A stretch of DNA of 19,988 nt, taken from positions 1 to 19,988 of the forward strand of contig NZ_LGDV01000222.1 of NCBI RefSeq assembly GCF_001280015.1, in the 5' to 3' direction. The notes under the pieces were generated by a model. It was not told the origin of the DNA. It searched no databases and was given only the letters and a program-made list of their open reading frames with translations. Source of the stretch: Streptomyces sp. MMG1121 (lineage in GTDB: Bacteria; Actinomycetota; Actinomycetes; Streptomycetales; Streptomycetaceae). The position numbers and the translations under genes are program-made. Of the stretch, positions 1 to 6,636 are shown one piece after another. The stretch's first letter is position 1. Each line of letters starts with the position of its first letter.

Positions 1-86
1 GTGTTGGCCAGCACGATGGGTCCGGTCTTCTCCTTGAACTGAGCGAACATCGGCGTATCCGGGTCCAGGCTCTGCAGCTTGGCCAT
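1..86 (-). CDS. ABM-family (antibiotic biosynthesis monooxygenase type) protein, 5' end only
   Basis: Only the first 28 codons are in the window; the gene runs off the left edge. The start is ATG at 86-84 on the minus strand, with GGAAG eight bases upstream. The visible protein begins MAKLQSLDPDTPMFAQF and continues through a GPIVLANT strand. I recognise this as the N-terminus of small ABM-domain proteins (dimeric ferredoxin-like fold, cofactor-independent oxygenases of anthrone or quinol substrates, or stress-related relatives). The assignment is from recall of the family and covers only the first beta strand. It lies about 200 bases downstream of the DUF1772 gene on the same strand, so the two may be co-transcribed. 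The same sequence starts the gene at the right edge. Confidence 0.7.
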   Translation of the reverse strand, partial: MAKLQSLDPDTPMFAQFKEKTGPIVLAN

Positions 87-99
87 CTTCGGTACTTCC
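1..99 (-). repeat. 99-bp perfect inverted repeat, left copy
   Basis: Bases 1-99 are the exact reverse complement of 19890-19988, and the match stops at base 100 (G here, where the right copy would require C). The repeat holds 13 bases of leader with the ribosome binding site and the first 86 bases of an ABM-type gene. In this copy the repeat edge lies inside a small dyad, ACTTCC-GA-GGAAGT at 94-107, absent from the right copy, which could pair with the Shine-Dalgarno region. An exact 99-bp match ending at both window ends may be the k-mer overlap of an assembly, so the real repeat may extend outward. Confidence 0.97.
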
Positions 100-286
100 G
101 AGGAAGTCTGACGGACGCTCATGGGGCGTCGCTGGCGCCCGCTTCCCGGGGAGGTACCAGCGGGTGTTCGAGGGCGTTCGAGGGTGTTGGTGTCCGGATC
201 CTGTTCCCGGATGTCGGGATTTCGGTGGTCCGCTCCCCCCCGGGCGCGGGGATCGAGCGCCATCGGTGCGGTGTCGGCCCGAGTGC

Positions 287-733
287 TCAGACGAGGGCGG
301 CGGCCAGCAGGGTGAAGGCGGCGATCAGGACGGCGACGCGGACGTAGTGGTAGCGGTCCCAGTGGTTCATCTGCTCCTTCCAGTCGGCGGGCCGGTTCTC
401 GGGGGTCCACGTCTTGTTCCGGTTGTTGATCGGGACGAGCAGCAGGATCGACATGATCACGGTGAGGATCAGGAGCGCGCCGGCGGTGACGACGAGGCCG
501 GTGCCGTGGTGGTGCCATCCGGCGATGGCCCAGACCGCGACGAGGATGAGCGAGGTGATGTACCAGACCGGCATCACGGCACCGAGCATCCGGCCCCCGT
601 GGGCGCGGCCGAGTTGGTCACTGTCCTCGGGGAGCGCGTTGAAGATCGGGTTCATGACAAAGGCGACGGAGAACTCCACCCCCACCATCACGCCGACGAT
701 CACGGTGGTGGCGACCTCGAGTGCATTGAGCAT
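287..733 (-). CDS. DUF1772 (anthrone oxygenase-like) membrane protein
   Basis: A 148-residue protein with four predicted membrane helices (about 5-28, 52-72, 79-101 and 130-148). After helix 3 it has the PINNR motif (101-105), then a WxxRYHYVR segment (125-132). This length, helix spacing and motif match the DUF1772 family, which includes fungal anthrone oxygenases; the substrate here is unknown. The ATG at 733-731 is preceded by AGGGGG. The gene diverges from a TetR gene and its promoter region holds two near-identical palindromes, so TetR control is likely. The ABM gene follows on the same strand after 200 bases, a plausible two-gene aromatic-oxidation unit. It shows no sign of damage. Confidence 0.85.
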   Translation of the reverse strand: MLNALEVATTVIVGVMVGVEFSVAFVMNPIFNALPEDSDQLGRAHGGRMLGAVMPVWYITSLILVAVWAIAGWHHHGTGLVVTAGALLILTVIMSILLLVPINNRNKTWTPENRPADWKEQMNHWDRYHYVRVAVLIAAFTLLAAALV

Positions 734-749
734 GACGACCCCCTGGTAT

Positions 750-762
750 CTAGCATTGCTAG
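750..762. promoter_or_regulatory. Palindromic operator 1 (TetR/DUF1772 divergent promoter)
   Basis: CTAGC-ATT-GCTAG, a perfect 5-3-5 dyad 16 bases upstream of the DUF1772 start. The same arms recur at 801-813, and a half-site GCTAG lies between them at 776-780. Repetition of identical arms in one 90-bp divergent intergenic region marks it as the likely site of the adjacent TetR protein. Confidence 0.75.
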
Positions 763-800
763 GTGATGAGTCAACGCTAGTACTGCTCCCGCTCGATTGT

Positions 801-813
801 CTAGCGATGCTAG
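801..813. promoter_or_regulatory. Palindromic operator 2 (TetR/DUF1772 divergent promoter)
   Basis: CTAGC-GAT-GCTAG, sharing both arms with the 750-762 site; centres are 51 bp apart. It ends nine bases before the TetR ATG and overlaps the weak AGGAT ribosome binding site, so bound repressor would block its own gene (inferred autoregulation). Confidence 0.75.
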
Positions 814-822
814 GATCGAATC

Positions 823-1401
823 ATGTCGGTACAGGAACGCAAGGAGCGTGAACGGGCGGGCCGCGAGCGCCTCATCGTGGCGACGGCCCGCGAACTCGCG
901 GAGCAGCAGGGCTGGGACGCGGTCACCACCCGCCGGCTCGCCGAGCGCATCGAATACAGCCAGCCCGTCCTCTACAGCCACTTCCGCGGCAAGCGCGAGA
1001 TCATCGGCGCCGTCGCCCTGGAGGGCGCCGCCGAGATGGCCGCGGCGGTGCGGGTCGCGGCCGCGGCCGCGGACAGCCCGCGCGAGCGTGTCGCCGCCCT
1101 GGCCCGCGCCTACCTCGACTTCGCCGCACACAATCCGGCGGTCTACGACGCCCTGTTCCAGCTCGACGGCGGTCTCGCTTACGCGCAGGAGGACACCCCG
1201 GAGCCGTTGAAGGACGCCTTCGCCGCGCTGCTGGAGAGCCTGGGCGAGGTCGCCGGGGACGGCGTCGAGACGGGGCTGTTCACCGAGGTGTTCTGGGCGG
1301 CCCTGCACGGGATCGCGACCCTGACCCGGGCGCGACGGCTGCCGCCGGAGTACACCGAGCGGAGGGTGGAACTGCTGGTGGACCGGCTCGCCAAGCTCTG
1401 A
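823..1401 (+). CDS. TetR/AcrR-family transcriptional regulator
   Basis: A 192-residue one-component regulator. Residues about 14-60 form the TetR DNA-binding domain (a helix ending in ARELAEQQG, the recognition segment TTRRLAERIEYSQPVLYSHF, then the usual KREI). The C-terminal part has the WHG-type signature, here AALHGIATLTRA near residue 165. Length is normal for the family. The ATG at 823 follows a weak AGGAT and overlaps an operator. The gene diverges from the DUF1772 gene, which it probably represses together with itself; the ligand is unknown but may be an aromatic compound given the neighbours. A GC-rich hairpin 20 bases past the stop probably ends the transcript. Confidence 0.92.
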   Translation: MSVQERKERERAGRERLIVATARELAEQQGWDAVTTRRLAERIEYSQPVLYSHFRGKREIIGAVALEGAAEMAAAVRVAAAAADSPRERVAALARAYLDFAAHNPAVYDALFQLDGGLAYAQEDTPEPLKDAFAALLESLGEVAGDGVETGLFTEVFWAALHGIATLTRARRLPPEYTERRVELLVDRLAKL

Positions 1402-1421
1402 CACGCCGTCCCGGCGGGCAC

Positions 1422-1449
1422 GCGGCCGGGGCCCTCGGGCCCGCGCCGC
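1422..1449 (+). terminator. Terminator-like hairpin after tetR
   Basis: A 13-base arm (1422-1434) and its near-complement (1437-1449) flank a two-base loop with two mismatched positions; the core is GGGCCC-TC-GGGCCC. No T-run follows, as is common for terminators in high-GC actinobacteria. Confidence 0.55.
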
Positions 1450-1482
1450 TGTCTGCCAGCGGCATCGCTTCCGGTCGCTCGC

Positions 1483-1583
1483 GCCCACACGGTGCAGCCG
1501 CGGACCGCCGGGCCCCGTACCCCAGACGGGCACCAGCCCCGCAAGCTGCGATGCTCATTGACCACGACCCGATACGCGCCCTG
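1483..1583 (+). repeat. 101-bp dispersed repeat, left copy
   Basis: Aligns without gaps to the reverse complement of 18751-18851 with roughly 11-13 differences in 101 bases. The best-conserved core is ATGCTCATTGACCACGACCC at 1551-1570, with a second block around GGGCCCCGTAC. The differences do not favour one reading frame and I see no conserved ORF across both copies, so it looks like a non-coding repeat or a decayed element end. Both copies lie just beyond the 3' end of a tetR gene, in mirrored orientation. Confidence 0.85.
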
Positions 1584-1709
1584 GCTGACTCCCCATGCGG
1601 CGAACAATCGCAGTCGGGGTTTTCGCGTACAAGGCCAGACTGGGTCAGCAGCGGCCATGTCGGCCAATCATCAGCAGTCGGGCTCAGTCCGAGCGCAGGC
1701 GAAAGCCGA

Positions 1710-1739
1710 TTGGGCCGATCCGGATCGGTGCCGTACAGT
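1710..1739 (+). promoter_or_regulatory. Probable promoter of tRNA-fMet
   Basis: TTGGGC at 1710-1715 and TACAGT at 1734-1739 are separated by 18 bases, matching the actinobacterial housekeeping sigma pattern. Transcription would start about six bases before the tRNA. Confidence 0.5.
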
Positions 1740-1751
1740 TCATCGTGTCGA

Positions 1752-1825
1752 CGCGGGGTGGAGCAGCTCGGTAGCTCGCTGGGCTCATAACCCAGAGGTC
1801 GCAGGTTCAAATCCTGTCCCCGCTA
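1752..1825 (+). tRNA. Initiator tRNA-fMet (anticodon CAU)
   Basis: A complete 74-base cloverleaf. The acceptor stem is CGCGGGG/CCCCGC with an unpaired C1-U72, the hallmark of bacterial initiator tRNA. The D arm is GAGC/GCTC, and the anticodon loop CTCATAA is closed by a CTGGG/CCCAG stem whose three G-C pairs next to the loop are also typical of the initiator. The T arm is GCAGG/CCTGT around TTCAAAT. The bases after A73 are CTC, so CCA must be added by enzyme. Promoter and terminator are both visible, so it looks functional. Confidence 0.97.
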
Positions 1826-1832
1826 CTCAGAC

Positions 1833-1862
1833 GTGAAGGCCCGGTATCCACCGGGCCTTCAC
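1833..1862 (+). terminator. tRNA-fMet terminator
   Basis: A perfect 13-bp inverted repeat, GTGAAGGCCCGGT-ATCC-ACCGGGCCTTCAC, starts seven bases after the tRNA. It is followed by TGTGTT rather than a long T-run. It is the strongest hairpin I found in the window. Confidence 0.85.
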
Positions 1863-2003
1863 TGTGTTGAGGGCCGGTTCGGACCTGGTTCTTGGCAAAC
1901 AAGGCACCGAGATCACAGAGGCCGCCAACGTACTGGGCTTTACCGAAGCCGTACGCCGCCTCGCCGATCTGCCCCCGTGGCCCGGGGCGCGGAACGACCC
2001 CGC

Positions 2004-2285
2004 ATGCCCGCCTTGATCGACGGCCTGCTCGCGGAGAACGAGGAGTTCGCGGTGCTGTGGAGCCGCCAGGACGTCAGCTGGCTGGGCGGCAAGGCCCAGA
2101 CCTTCCCTCACCCGCAGGTCGGACGGTTGGCTCCCGCCTACCAGACGTACGAGGTCCAGAACGCGCCCGGTCGGTACCTCCTGGTCGGCACCGCCGAGCC
2201 CGCGAGCCCCGTCGCCCGTCGCCTGGCCTCGCTCTACTCTCACGGTGCCGTGGGCGGCCAGAGCGTCACGGCTGACCGGCGGTGA
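2004..2285 (+). pseudogene. MmyB-like XRE regulator, C-terminal fragment
   Basis: The 93 residues from ATG 2004 match only the end of MmyB-type regulators: LIDGLLAENEEFAVLW, a degraded core ending FPHPQVGRL, then a TAEPASPVARRLASLY tail. The same stretch occurs in the intact regulator at 17098-17967 (for example SERFRRLWARADV). The N-terminal HTH domain and the first half of the ligand-binding domain are missing, and the usual DPRLPAL junction is split between two frames at about 2000, so this is a truncated, frameshifted remnant. Immediately upstream, a 50-codon open stretch from GTG 1864 to the stop at 2016 (containing TEITEAANVLGFTEAVRRLA) belongs to a family I cannot name. Confidence 0.7.
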
Positions 2286-2372
2286 CGAAGACCATCGAGG
2301 TCTTTCGGAGTCTCCCTCGGAATGGGGCAACCGCTCAGGAGTCGATTACCCGGGTACTTGCCGGGAGCAGTC

Positions 2373-2389
2373 GTAACGATTATGGTTAC
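2373..2389. promoter_or_regulatory. Rrf2 operator upstream of its own gene
   Basis: GTAAC-GATTATG-GTTAC, a 17-bp site with perfect 5-base arms, 25 bases before the Rrf2 start. The same arms, spacing and inner ATG recur at 2905-2921, so autoregulation is likely. Confidence 0.8.
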
Positions 2390-2414
2390 AGCATGGTGGG
2401 AGGTGATGGACGGC

Positions 2415-2846
2415 ATGAGCGCCAACAGTAGGCTGACCGTCGCCGCACACACCCTGACCTGGATCGGGCTGTATCAGCGCCGCGGCCACGAGGTCGCGAC
2501 GTCTGAACAGATCGCGACGAGCGTCAACACCAATCCTGTGGTGATCCGTCGTCTGCTGGCCCAGCTGCGCAAGGCCGGCCTGGCCGACTCGCGAAGGGGT
2601 GCCGGCGCCGGCTGGACGCTGTCGCGGGACCTGTCGTTGATCACTCTGCTCGATGTCTACGAGGCGGTGGAACCGGGGCCGGTCTTCGCCCTGCACCCCG
2701 CCACGCCCGACCCCGAGTGCGTCGTGGGCCACGGCATCGCACCAGCGCTGGCCGCCGTCTACGACGGGATCGAAGCCGCTCTCCGCGTGGAGCTGGCGAG
2801 AACCACGCTTGAGGACGTGCTGCACGACGTGCTGAAAGCCACCTAG
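2415..2846 (+). CDS. Rrf2-family transcriptional regulator
   Basis: A 143-residue winged-helix regulator. The N-terminal helix SRLTVAAHTLTWIGL, the recognition region VNTNPVVIRRLLAQLRKAGL (40-56 area) and the wing SRRGAGAGWTLSRD follow the Rrf2 pattern. There is one cysteine (C102, in DPECVVGHG) instead of the three that bind an iron-sulphur cluster in IscR or NsrR, so it resembles YwnA-type members that may sense electrophiles or redox state through a thiol (inference). I chose ATG 2415 because GGGAGGTG lies at the right distance; an in-frame ATG at 2406 is too close to it. It is followed co-directionally by an SDR gene 96 bases on, whose promoter has the same operator. Confidence 0.9.
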   Translation: MSANSRLTVAAHTLTWIGLYQRRGHEVATSEQIATSVNTNPVVIRRLLAQLRKAGLADSRRGAGAGWTLSRDLSLITLLDVYEAVEPGPVFALHPATPDPECVVGHGIAPALAAVYDGIEAALRVELARTTLEDVLHDVLKAT

Positions 2847-2904
2847 TTTCGACTGCTGGTCCAACCGGGCCGCGGCGGCAAAGGTGCTCTCTGCGCCCCG
2901 AATT

Positions 2905-2921
2905 GTAACTGCAATGGTTAC
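2905..2921. promoter_or_regulatory. Rrf2 operator upstream of the SDR gene
   Basis: GTAAC-TGCAATG-GTTAC, the second copy of the palindrome at 2373-2389, ending 21 bases before the SDR start. A site here argues that the SDR gene has its own Rrf2-controlled promoter rather than only read-through. Confidence 0.8.
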
Positions 2922-2942
2922 GTCAAGTATCCGGAGGATCTC

Positions 2943-3689
2943 ATGGGACAGCTGGACAACAAGACCGCCCTCGTGACCGGGGCCTCCACCGGCATCGGCC
3001 TGGCCGTCGCCCGCCGATTCGCCGCCGAGGGAGCCACCGTCTACCTCACCGGCCGCCGCAAGGCCGAGCTGGAGGCCGCCGTCGAACAGGCCGGCGGCCG
3101 CGCCATCGGCATTCAGAGCGACGTATCGAAACTCGACGACCTCGACCGGCTCTTCGCCGAGATCACCGAGCGCAGCGGTCATCTCGACATCGTCGTGGCA
3201 AACGCCGGCGTCGGCGACTTCGGCCCGCTCGGCTCGATCACCGAGGAGGAGTACGACCGCACCACCTCCATCAACCTCAAGGGCACGGTCTTCACCGTCC
3301 AAAAGGCGCTTCCGCTGCTGTCGGCCAGCGCCTCGGTGATCCTGCTCTCCTCCAGCGCGGCCCTGCGCGGCGTCCCGGGCCTGGGCGTCTACGCCGCCAC
3401 CAAGGCCGCGATCCGCAGCCTCGCCCGCACCTGGGCCGCCGAACTCGCCGGCCGCGGCATCCGCGTCAACGCCCTCACCCCTGGCCCCGTCACCACCCCC
3501 GGGGCCGACGAACTGCGGGCCGCTCTCCCACAAGTCGATCAGGCCACCGAGCCCGCCGCACCGACCCCGCTCGGTCGGGCGGGCCGTCCCGACGAGGTCG
3601 CCGCCACCGCCCTCTACCTGGCCGGGGACCAGAGCTCCTTCACCACCGGCGCGGAACTGTTCGTCGACGGCGGTGCCACCCAGCTCTAG
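2943..3689 (+). CDS. Short-chain dehydrogenase/reductase (SDR)
   Basis: A 248-residue classical SDR, a cytosolic NAD(P)H-dependent oxidoreductase. Visible motifs are the cofactor-binding TGASTGIG (12-19), NAG (87-89), active-site N111, a serine in SSS (136-138), Y150 and K154 in YAATK, and the PGPV segment near 180. The arginines after strand 2 (GRRK, 37-40) suggest NADPH preference. The C-terminus ends in the usual LFVDGGATQL. The ATG follows GGAGGA. Expression is probably controlled by the Rrf2 protein just upstream. The substrate cannot be told from sequence. It resembles the SDR at 7268-8047, with very similar N-termini, so they may be paralogues. Confidence 0.93.
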   Translation: MGQLDNKTALVTGASTGIGLAVARRFAAEGATVYLTGRRKAELEAAVEQAGGRAIGIQSDVSKLDDLDRLFAEITERSGHLDIVVANAGVGDFGPLGSITEEEYDRTTSINLKGTVFTVQKALPLLSASASVILLSSSAALRGVPGLGVYAATKAAIRSLARTWAAELAGRGIRVNALTPGPVTTPGADELRAALPQVDQATEPAAPTPLGRAGRPDEVAATALYLAGDQSSFTTGAELFVDGGATQL

Positions 3690-3985
3690 ACGAAAGCCGT
3701 TGCTCGCCACCCCCGGTCTGCCTCGTGCTCGGCTGGGGGTGCACCGGTGGTGGGCGTCCTGTGCGAAGAACGGTGCCGGATCACGACATGCCACGGCCAG
3801 TGGAAGTGGGGCGGCCCAACTGCAGACACCAACCCACCAAGATGCTGGGTCTGGCGCCGGGGGGTAACCGGTCCGGTCCGCGCACCGTTCGGCTGTGCCC
3901 CGCACCGGACGGCCCGGCACGTCCGCAGACGGTACGTGCGCCTTCCGGCCGGCGAGCCCGGCGAGTCAATCGCGGGACGTCTCCA
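3690..3985. other. Non-coding stretch, no gene seen
   Basis: No ORF with recognisable content on either strand. Near its start, CACCCCC (3708-3714) and GGGGGTG (3735-3741) form a 7-bp inverted repeat with a 20-base loop that could be a weak terminator for the SDR gene. Confidence 0.5.
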
Positions 3986-4212
3986 TCAGCTAGTGAAGGT
4001 TGCCTTCAGGATCGGTGATTCCCTGTCCCGGATCATGAACTGAACCGAGCACGGCAACCCGCGTCTTCCAGGTCTGTGACGGGATTCTTCGCGGCCGGGA
4101 CCACCCAGCTCGCGGGCGGGTGAGCTGTGGCACCCAGGACGCGGACCCGGCGGCTGGCGTGCTCGATCACCGCGAACACGTACAGCCGCGCCCCGGTCAG
4201 CGTGACCGTGCC
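3986..4212 (-). pseudogene. Integrase-core (DDE) transposase relic
   Basis: Reading on the minus strand from about 4212, the frame gives TVTLTGARLYVFAVIEHASR, then RVRVLGATAHPPASWVV and DLEDAGCRAR, the core of rve-type transposases common in Streptomyces. It stops at about 4033, and the next conserved piece, FMIRDRE, is in another frame down to 3986. The N-terminal HTH region and the C-terminal half of the catalytic domain are missing. It is inactive. Which insertion-sequence group it came from I cannot tell from this fragment. Confidence 0.75.
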
Positions 4213-4639
4213 CCGCCTGCCGAACCGGACCGCCCGGATCGCCCGGGCCGCACCCGCGGCGCCGGCCGCGACCGGTGTACCGGGGCGCGTGCACCTCGTA
4301 CCGGGGTGTCCGGATCTGGGACCCGTCCGGCCGCGGGGAACTTCGTAGTTCCCGGATGCGTCAAGCCTGGCGTCGCTGCGACCGGCATGGCTGAGCGCGA
4401 CCGAGGAGGCGTGGTCCCGGAGCCGGTCGTCGGCATGTTCGGCCTCTTGCTCCTGGTCGTCGCACACGCTTGGTGAATGGGACCTTCGGGCTGCTGTGGA
4501 GCCGGGCGCAGATGACGGCGGCCTCTACGCCGCGCCGCCAGTGCTCGTGTTCGGGGTTGAGGTGCTCACCCGGTACGCCGAAAGCTGCCCGACGTCGCGG
4601 TCACCACGGACCCACCGCGCTGACCGCACCGGTCCTTAG
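4213..4639. other. Unassigned stretch between transposase relics
   Basis: No intact gene. On the minus strand, roughly 4585-4440, a short open segment reads EHLNPEHEHWRRGVEAAVIC then ARLHSSPKVPFTKRV; it looks protein-like but I do not recognise the family and it lacks a plausible start. A near-duplicate GTACCGGGGTG/GTACCGGGGCG lies around 4276-4315. The stretch is probably more decayed mobile-element DNA. Confidence 0.4.
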
Positions 4640-4975
4640 CCCGGGTCGTCGGTGGATCTCCTCAGTCCTGTGGCAGACAGGGGTGGGCCGACCCCGGACA
4701 GCACCTGATGCAAACCCACGCGCCCCCCCACGCGAACGCGCGGCCAGCGCTTCACGCCCACCGGCCTACCACTTCGCCCACCAGCCGTCCACCGCCCTGG
4801 GGGAGACCTTGAACACCGCCGTGACGTCCTCGCGGTCCCGGCACTCCACCAGAGCGGCCACCGCCCGTAGCCGCAACGCCTCATGCGCCGACGGCGACAA
4901 CTGCCCTACGTCCCCCACCAGTTCGCTCACGCAGCAGTCAATGACCCAGAACACTTGCCGTTTCGGATCAACAAC
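4640..4975 (-). pseudogene. IS630-family transposase relic (N-terminal HTH part)
   Basis: From about 4975 on the minus strand the frame reads VIDCCVSELVGDVGQLSPSA, then an HTH segment ALRLRAVAALVECRDREDV and VSPRAVDGWWAKW, matching the N-terminus of IS630-type transposases. A TAG replaces the expected glutamine directly after WWAKW. The homologous text continues in the same frame as AGGREALAARSRGG and then shifts frame to GLHQVLSGVG. The DDE catalytic half is absent. A nonsense change, a frameshift and truncation make it non-functional. Confidence 0.75.
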
Positions 4976-5045
4976 CCCGGATGAGACGGATGGCGCCCCC
5001 TCGCGAACGCGCACTGCGCTGAACGGCGGCTGCGCCGCAAACATG

Positions 5046-5558
5046 GGTGACGCGTAGGCGTGCTGCCCGGTGGGAAGCACTCGCTGAGTCGGACGATGTC
5101 GGCTCCGGCGGCGGTGGGGACGTGCTGGACGTGGGCTTTCGCGATGCCGTGGTAGCGGCAGTGGCGCAGGCCGTGGGCGTGGACGGTCTCGGAGACGGTG
5201 GCTGCGCAGCCGGCGCGGATCGCGTAGTGCTCTTGCCACTCGGGGGTGTCCTGGTCCCGGCGCACCCGGGTCTGGATCTCCTGGAAGGGCTGAGGCAGGA
5301 GGATGATGTGGCGCCCTCGGCCGTCGGCGTTGCCGTTCCACTCCAGCCGGTCGCTACAGGCCCGGATGGCGGCTCGGGGGCACATGACGGACAGTCCCTC
5401 GTGTCCGTCGCCGAGCGTGGGGTTCCAGGGGGCTGGTCACTCCACGGAACAGATGAGGGTGCGAGCCTCTCTGTGGGGGTGAAGTCCGCCCTGGTGAAGC
5501 CGGGATGGTCGCGCTGCCTGCTGGTGTCGGCTCTGATGAGCGGGTTCGCCTGGTCCAC
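5046..5558 (-). pseudogene. IS1182-family transposase relic (C-terminal part)
   Basis: On the minus strand one frame contains HPGFTRADFT (5508-5479) and a second continues with PWNPTLGDGHEGLSVMCPRA, GRGRHIILLPQPFQEIQTRV and SETVHAHGLRHCRYHGIAKA before RLSECFPPG. These are consecutive pieces of the C-terminal region of Streptomyces IS1182-type transposases, split by at least one frameshift near 5430-5470. The N-terminal half and the DDE domain are missing. It lies back to back with the IS630 relic on the same strand. Confidence 0.75.
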
Positions 5559-5631
5559 CTGGTGGGCGCCGCGCTCCCTGCAGCGGTTCCGGATCAGGGA
5601 GGAGGCTGCTCCGGCCGCGGACGAGCCGGCT

Positions 5632-5667
5632 GCCGAGGACGCCGAGGACGCCGAGGACGCCGAGGCT
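5632..5667 (+). repeat. Four 9-bp tandem repeats
   Basis: GCCGAGGAC occurs three times exactly (5632-5658), followed by GCCGAGGCT. The unit length is a multiple of three, but I see no convincing gene around it, so it may be simple slippage in decayed DNA. Confidence 0.85.
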
Positions 5668-5841
5668 CAGCTCAGCGGCCGATGACACGGCAGGGCGTCG
5701 GCCTTGTGCTCGGTAGGCCGTCGGGGGCAAAACGGCCTGCGCCCGCTCGTGCCTGCCGCGGGGCCGCTCTTGCGCGCCGAACAATGGCCCTGGTCTGCAG
5801 ACGGCGGGCACGGGTGCGTACGGCGCAGAGGAGACCGACCG

Positions 5842-6606
5842 ATGGGCACAGCAGGGCGTCTGGACCGTAGAGCCGTGCTCGTCGGCTCGCTCGCGGGCGC
5901 CACGGCCGCCCTCGCGGGATGCTCATCGACGAGCGCGGTGACTTCGGAGACCGACATCGCGGCGACCCGCGCTGCGACGGCCGGCGGTTCGCCCTCGGCG
6001 CGCCCGACCACGCCCGCCACCGCGTTCGCGAGACTGATGGACGGCAATGCGCGCTGGGTCAGCGGGAACCTTCAGCACCCCGACCGGGACCCGGACCGTC
6101 GTCAGCTCGTGGCCCAGCAACAGGAACCCTTCGGGGCGATTCTCTCGTGCATCGACTCCCGAGTGCCGCCTGAGCTTCTCTTCGACACCGGACTGGGCGA
6201 TCTCTACGTGATGCGCACGGGCGGGCAGGCGATCGATGCGGTGGTCACCGGTTCCGTCGAGTACGGCCCCATGACGAGTGACACCCCGCTCGTCGTCGTC
6301 CTGGGACATCAACGCTGCGGCGCAGTCAAGGCTGCCTACCAGTCCCTGCGCGACGGCAAACCCCTGCCCGGCAACCTGCAGGCGATCGTCAGGGCTCTGC
6401 GGCCGTCGTACGAGCGGGCGGTCAAGGAAGGCGGCGCCGACCCGGTCGAGACGATGGCCCGGGCCCAGGCCAAGCTGACCGCCACCGCACTGCGCTCCAA
6501 CGACGACCTCGCCCCCTTGGTGCGCAAGGGCTCCCTGGCGGTGGTCGGCGCGTACTACTCACTCGACACCGGCAAGGTGGAAGTCCTGTCCGGCAAGCCC
6601 TCCTGA
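5842..6606 (+). CDS. Exported beta-carbonic anhydrase (predicted lipoprotein)
   Basis: A 254-residue protein. Residues 1-27 form a signal peptide with twin arginines at 9-10, a hydrophobic stretch and a lipobox LAGC (24-27), so the mature protein is probably lipid-anchored at C27 outside the membrane, possibly via Tat. After a Ser/Thr/Ala linker the beta-carbonic anhydrase domain runs from about 58 to 250. The zinc ligands and catalytic pair are visible as CIDSR (C103, D105, R107) and GHQRCGA (H156, C159). It interconverts CO2 and bicarbonate. ATG 5842 follows AGAGGAGA and is the only start that places the signal peptide correctly. Neighbours on both sides are transposase relics, so its original context is lost. 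Confidence 0.93.
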   Translation: MGTAGRLDRRAVLVGSLAGATAALAGCSSTSAVTSETDIAATRAATAGGSPSARPTTPATAFARLMDGNARWVSGNLQHPDRDPDRRQLVAQQQEPFGAILSCIDSRVPPELLFDTGLGDLYVMRTGGQAIDAVVTGSVEYGPMTSDTPLVVVLGHQRCGAVKAAYQSLRDGKPLPGNLQAIVRALRPSYERAVKEGGADPVETMARAQAKLTATALRSNDDLAPLVRKGSLAVVGAYYSLDTGKVEVLSGKPS

Positions 6607-6636
6607 ACCCCAGCCCCCGACGAAGCCACAGCGTTG

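Noticed and set aside
166..185. GTTCGAGGG repeated twice
   Set aside because: A single short direct repeat with a one-base difference in a GC-rich leader; no array and no second locus.
2346..3920. 524-codon open frame on the minus strand opposite the Rrf2 and SDR genes
   Set aside because: Gly-rich, low-complexity antisense translation over two genes with clear family motifs.
5479..5685. Possible small membrane protein from GTG 5479 with a C-terminal AEDAEDAEDAE tail
   Set aside because: Its first codons are the complement of a conserved IS1182 transposase segment (GFTRADF), and the acidic tail is only the translation of a 9-bp tandem repeat. No supporting ribosome binding site or family.
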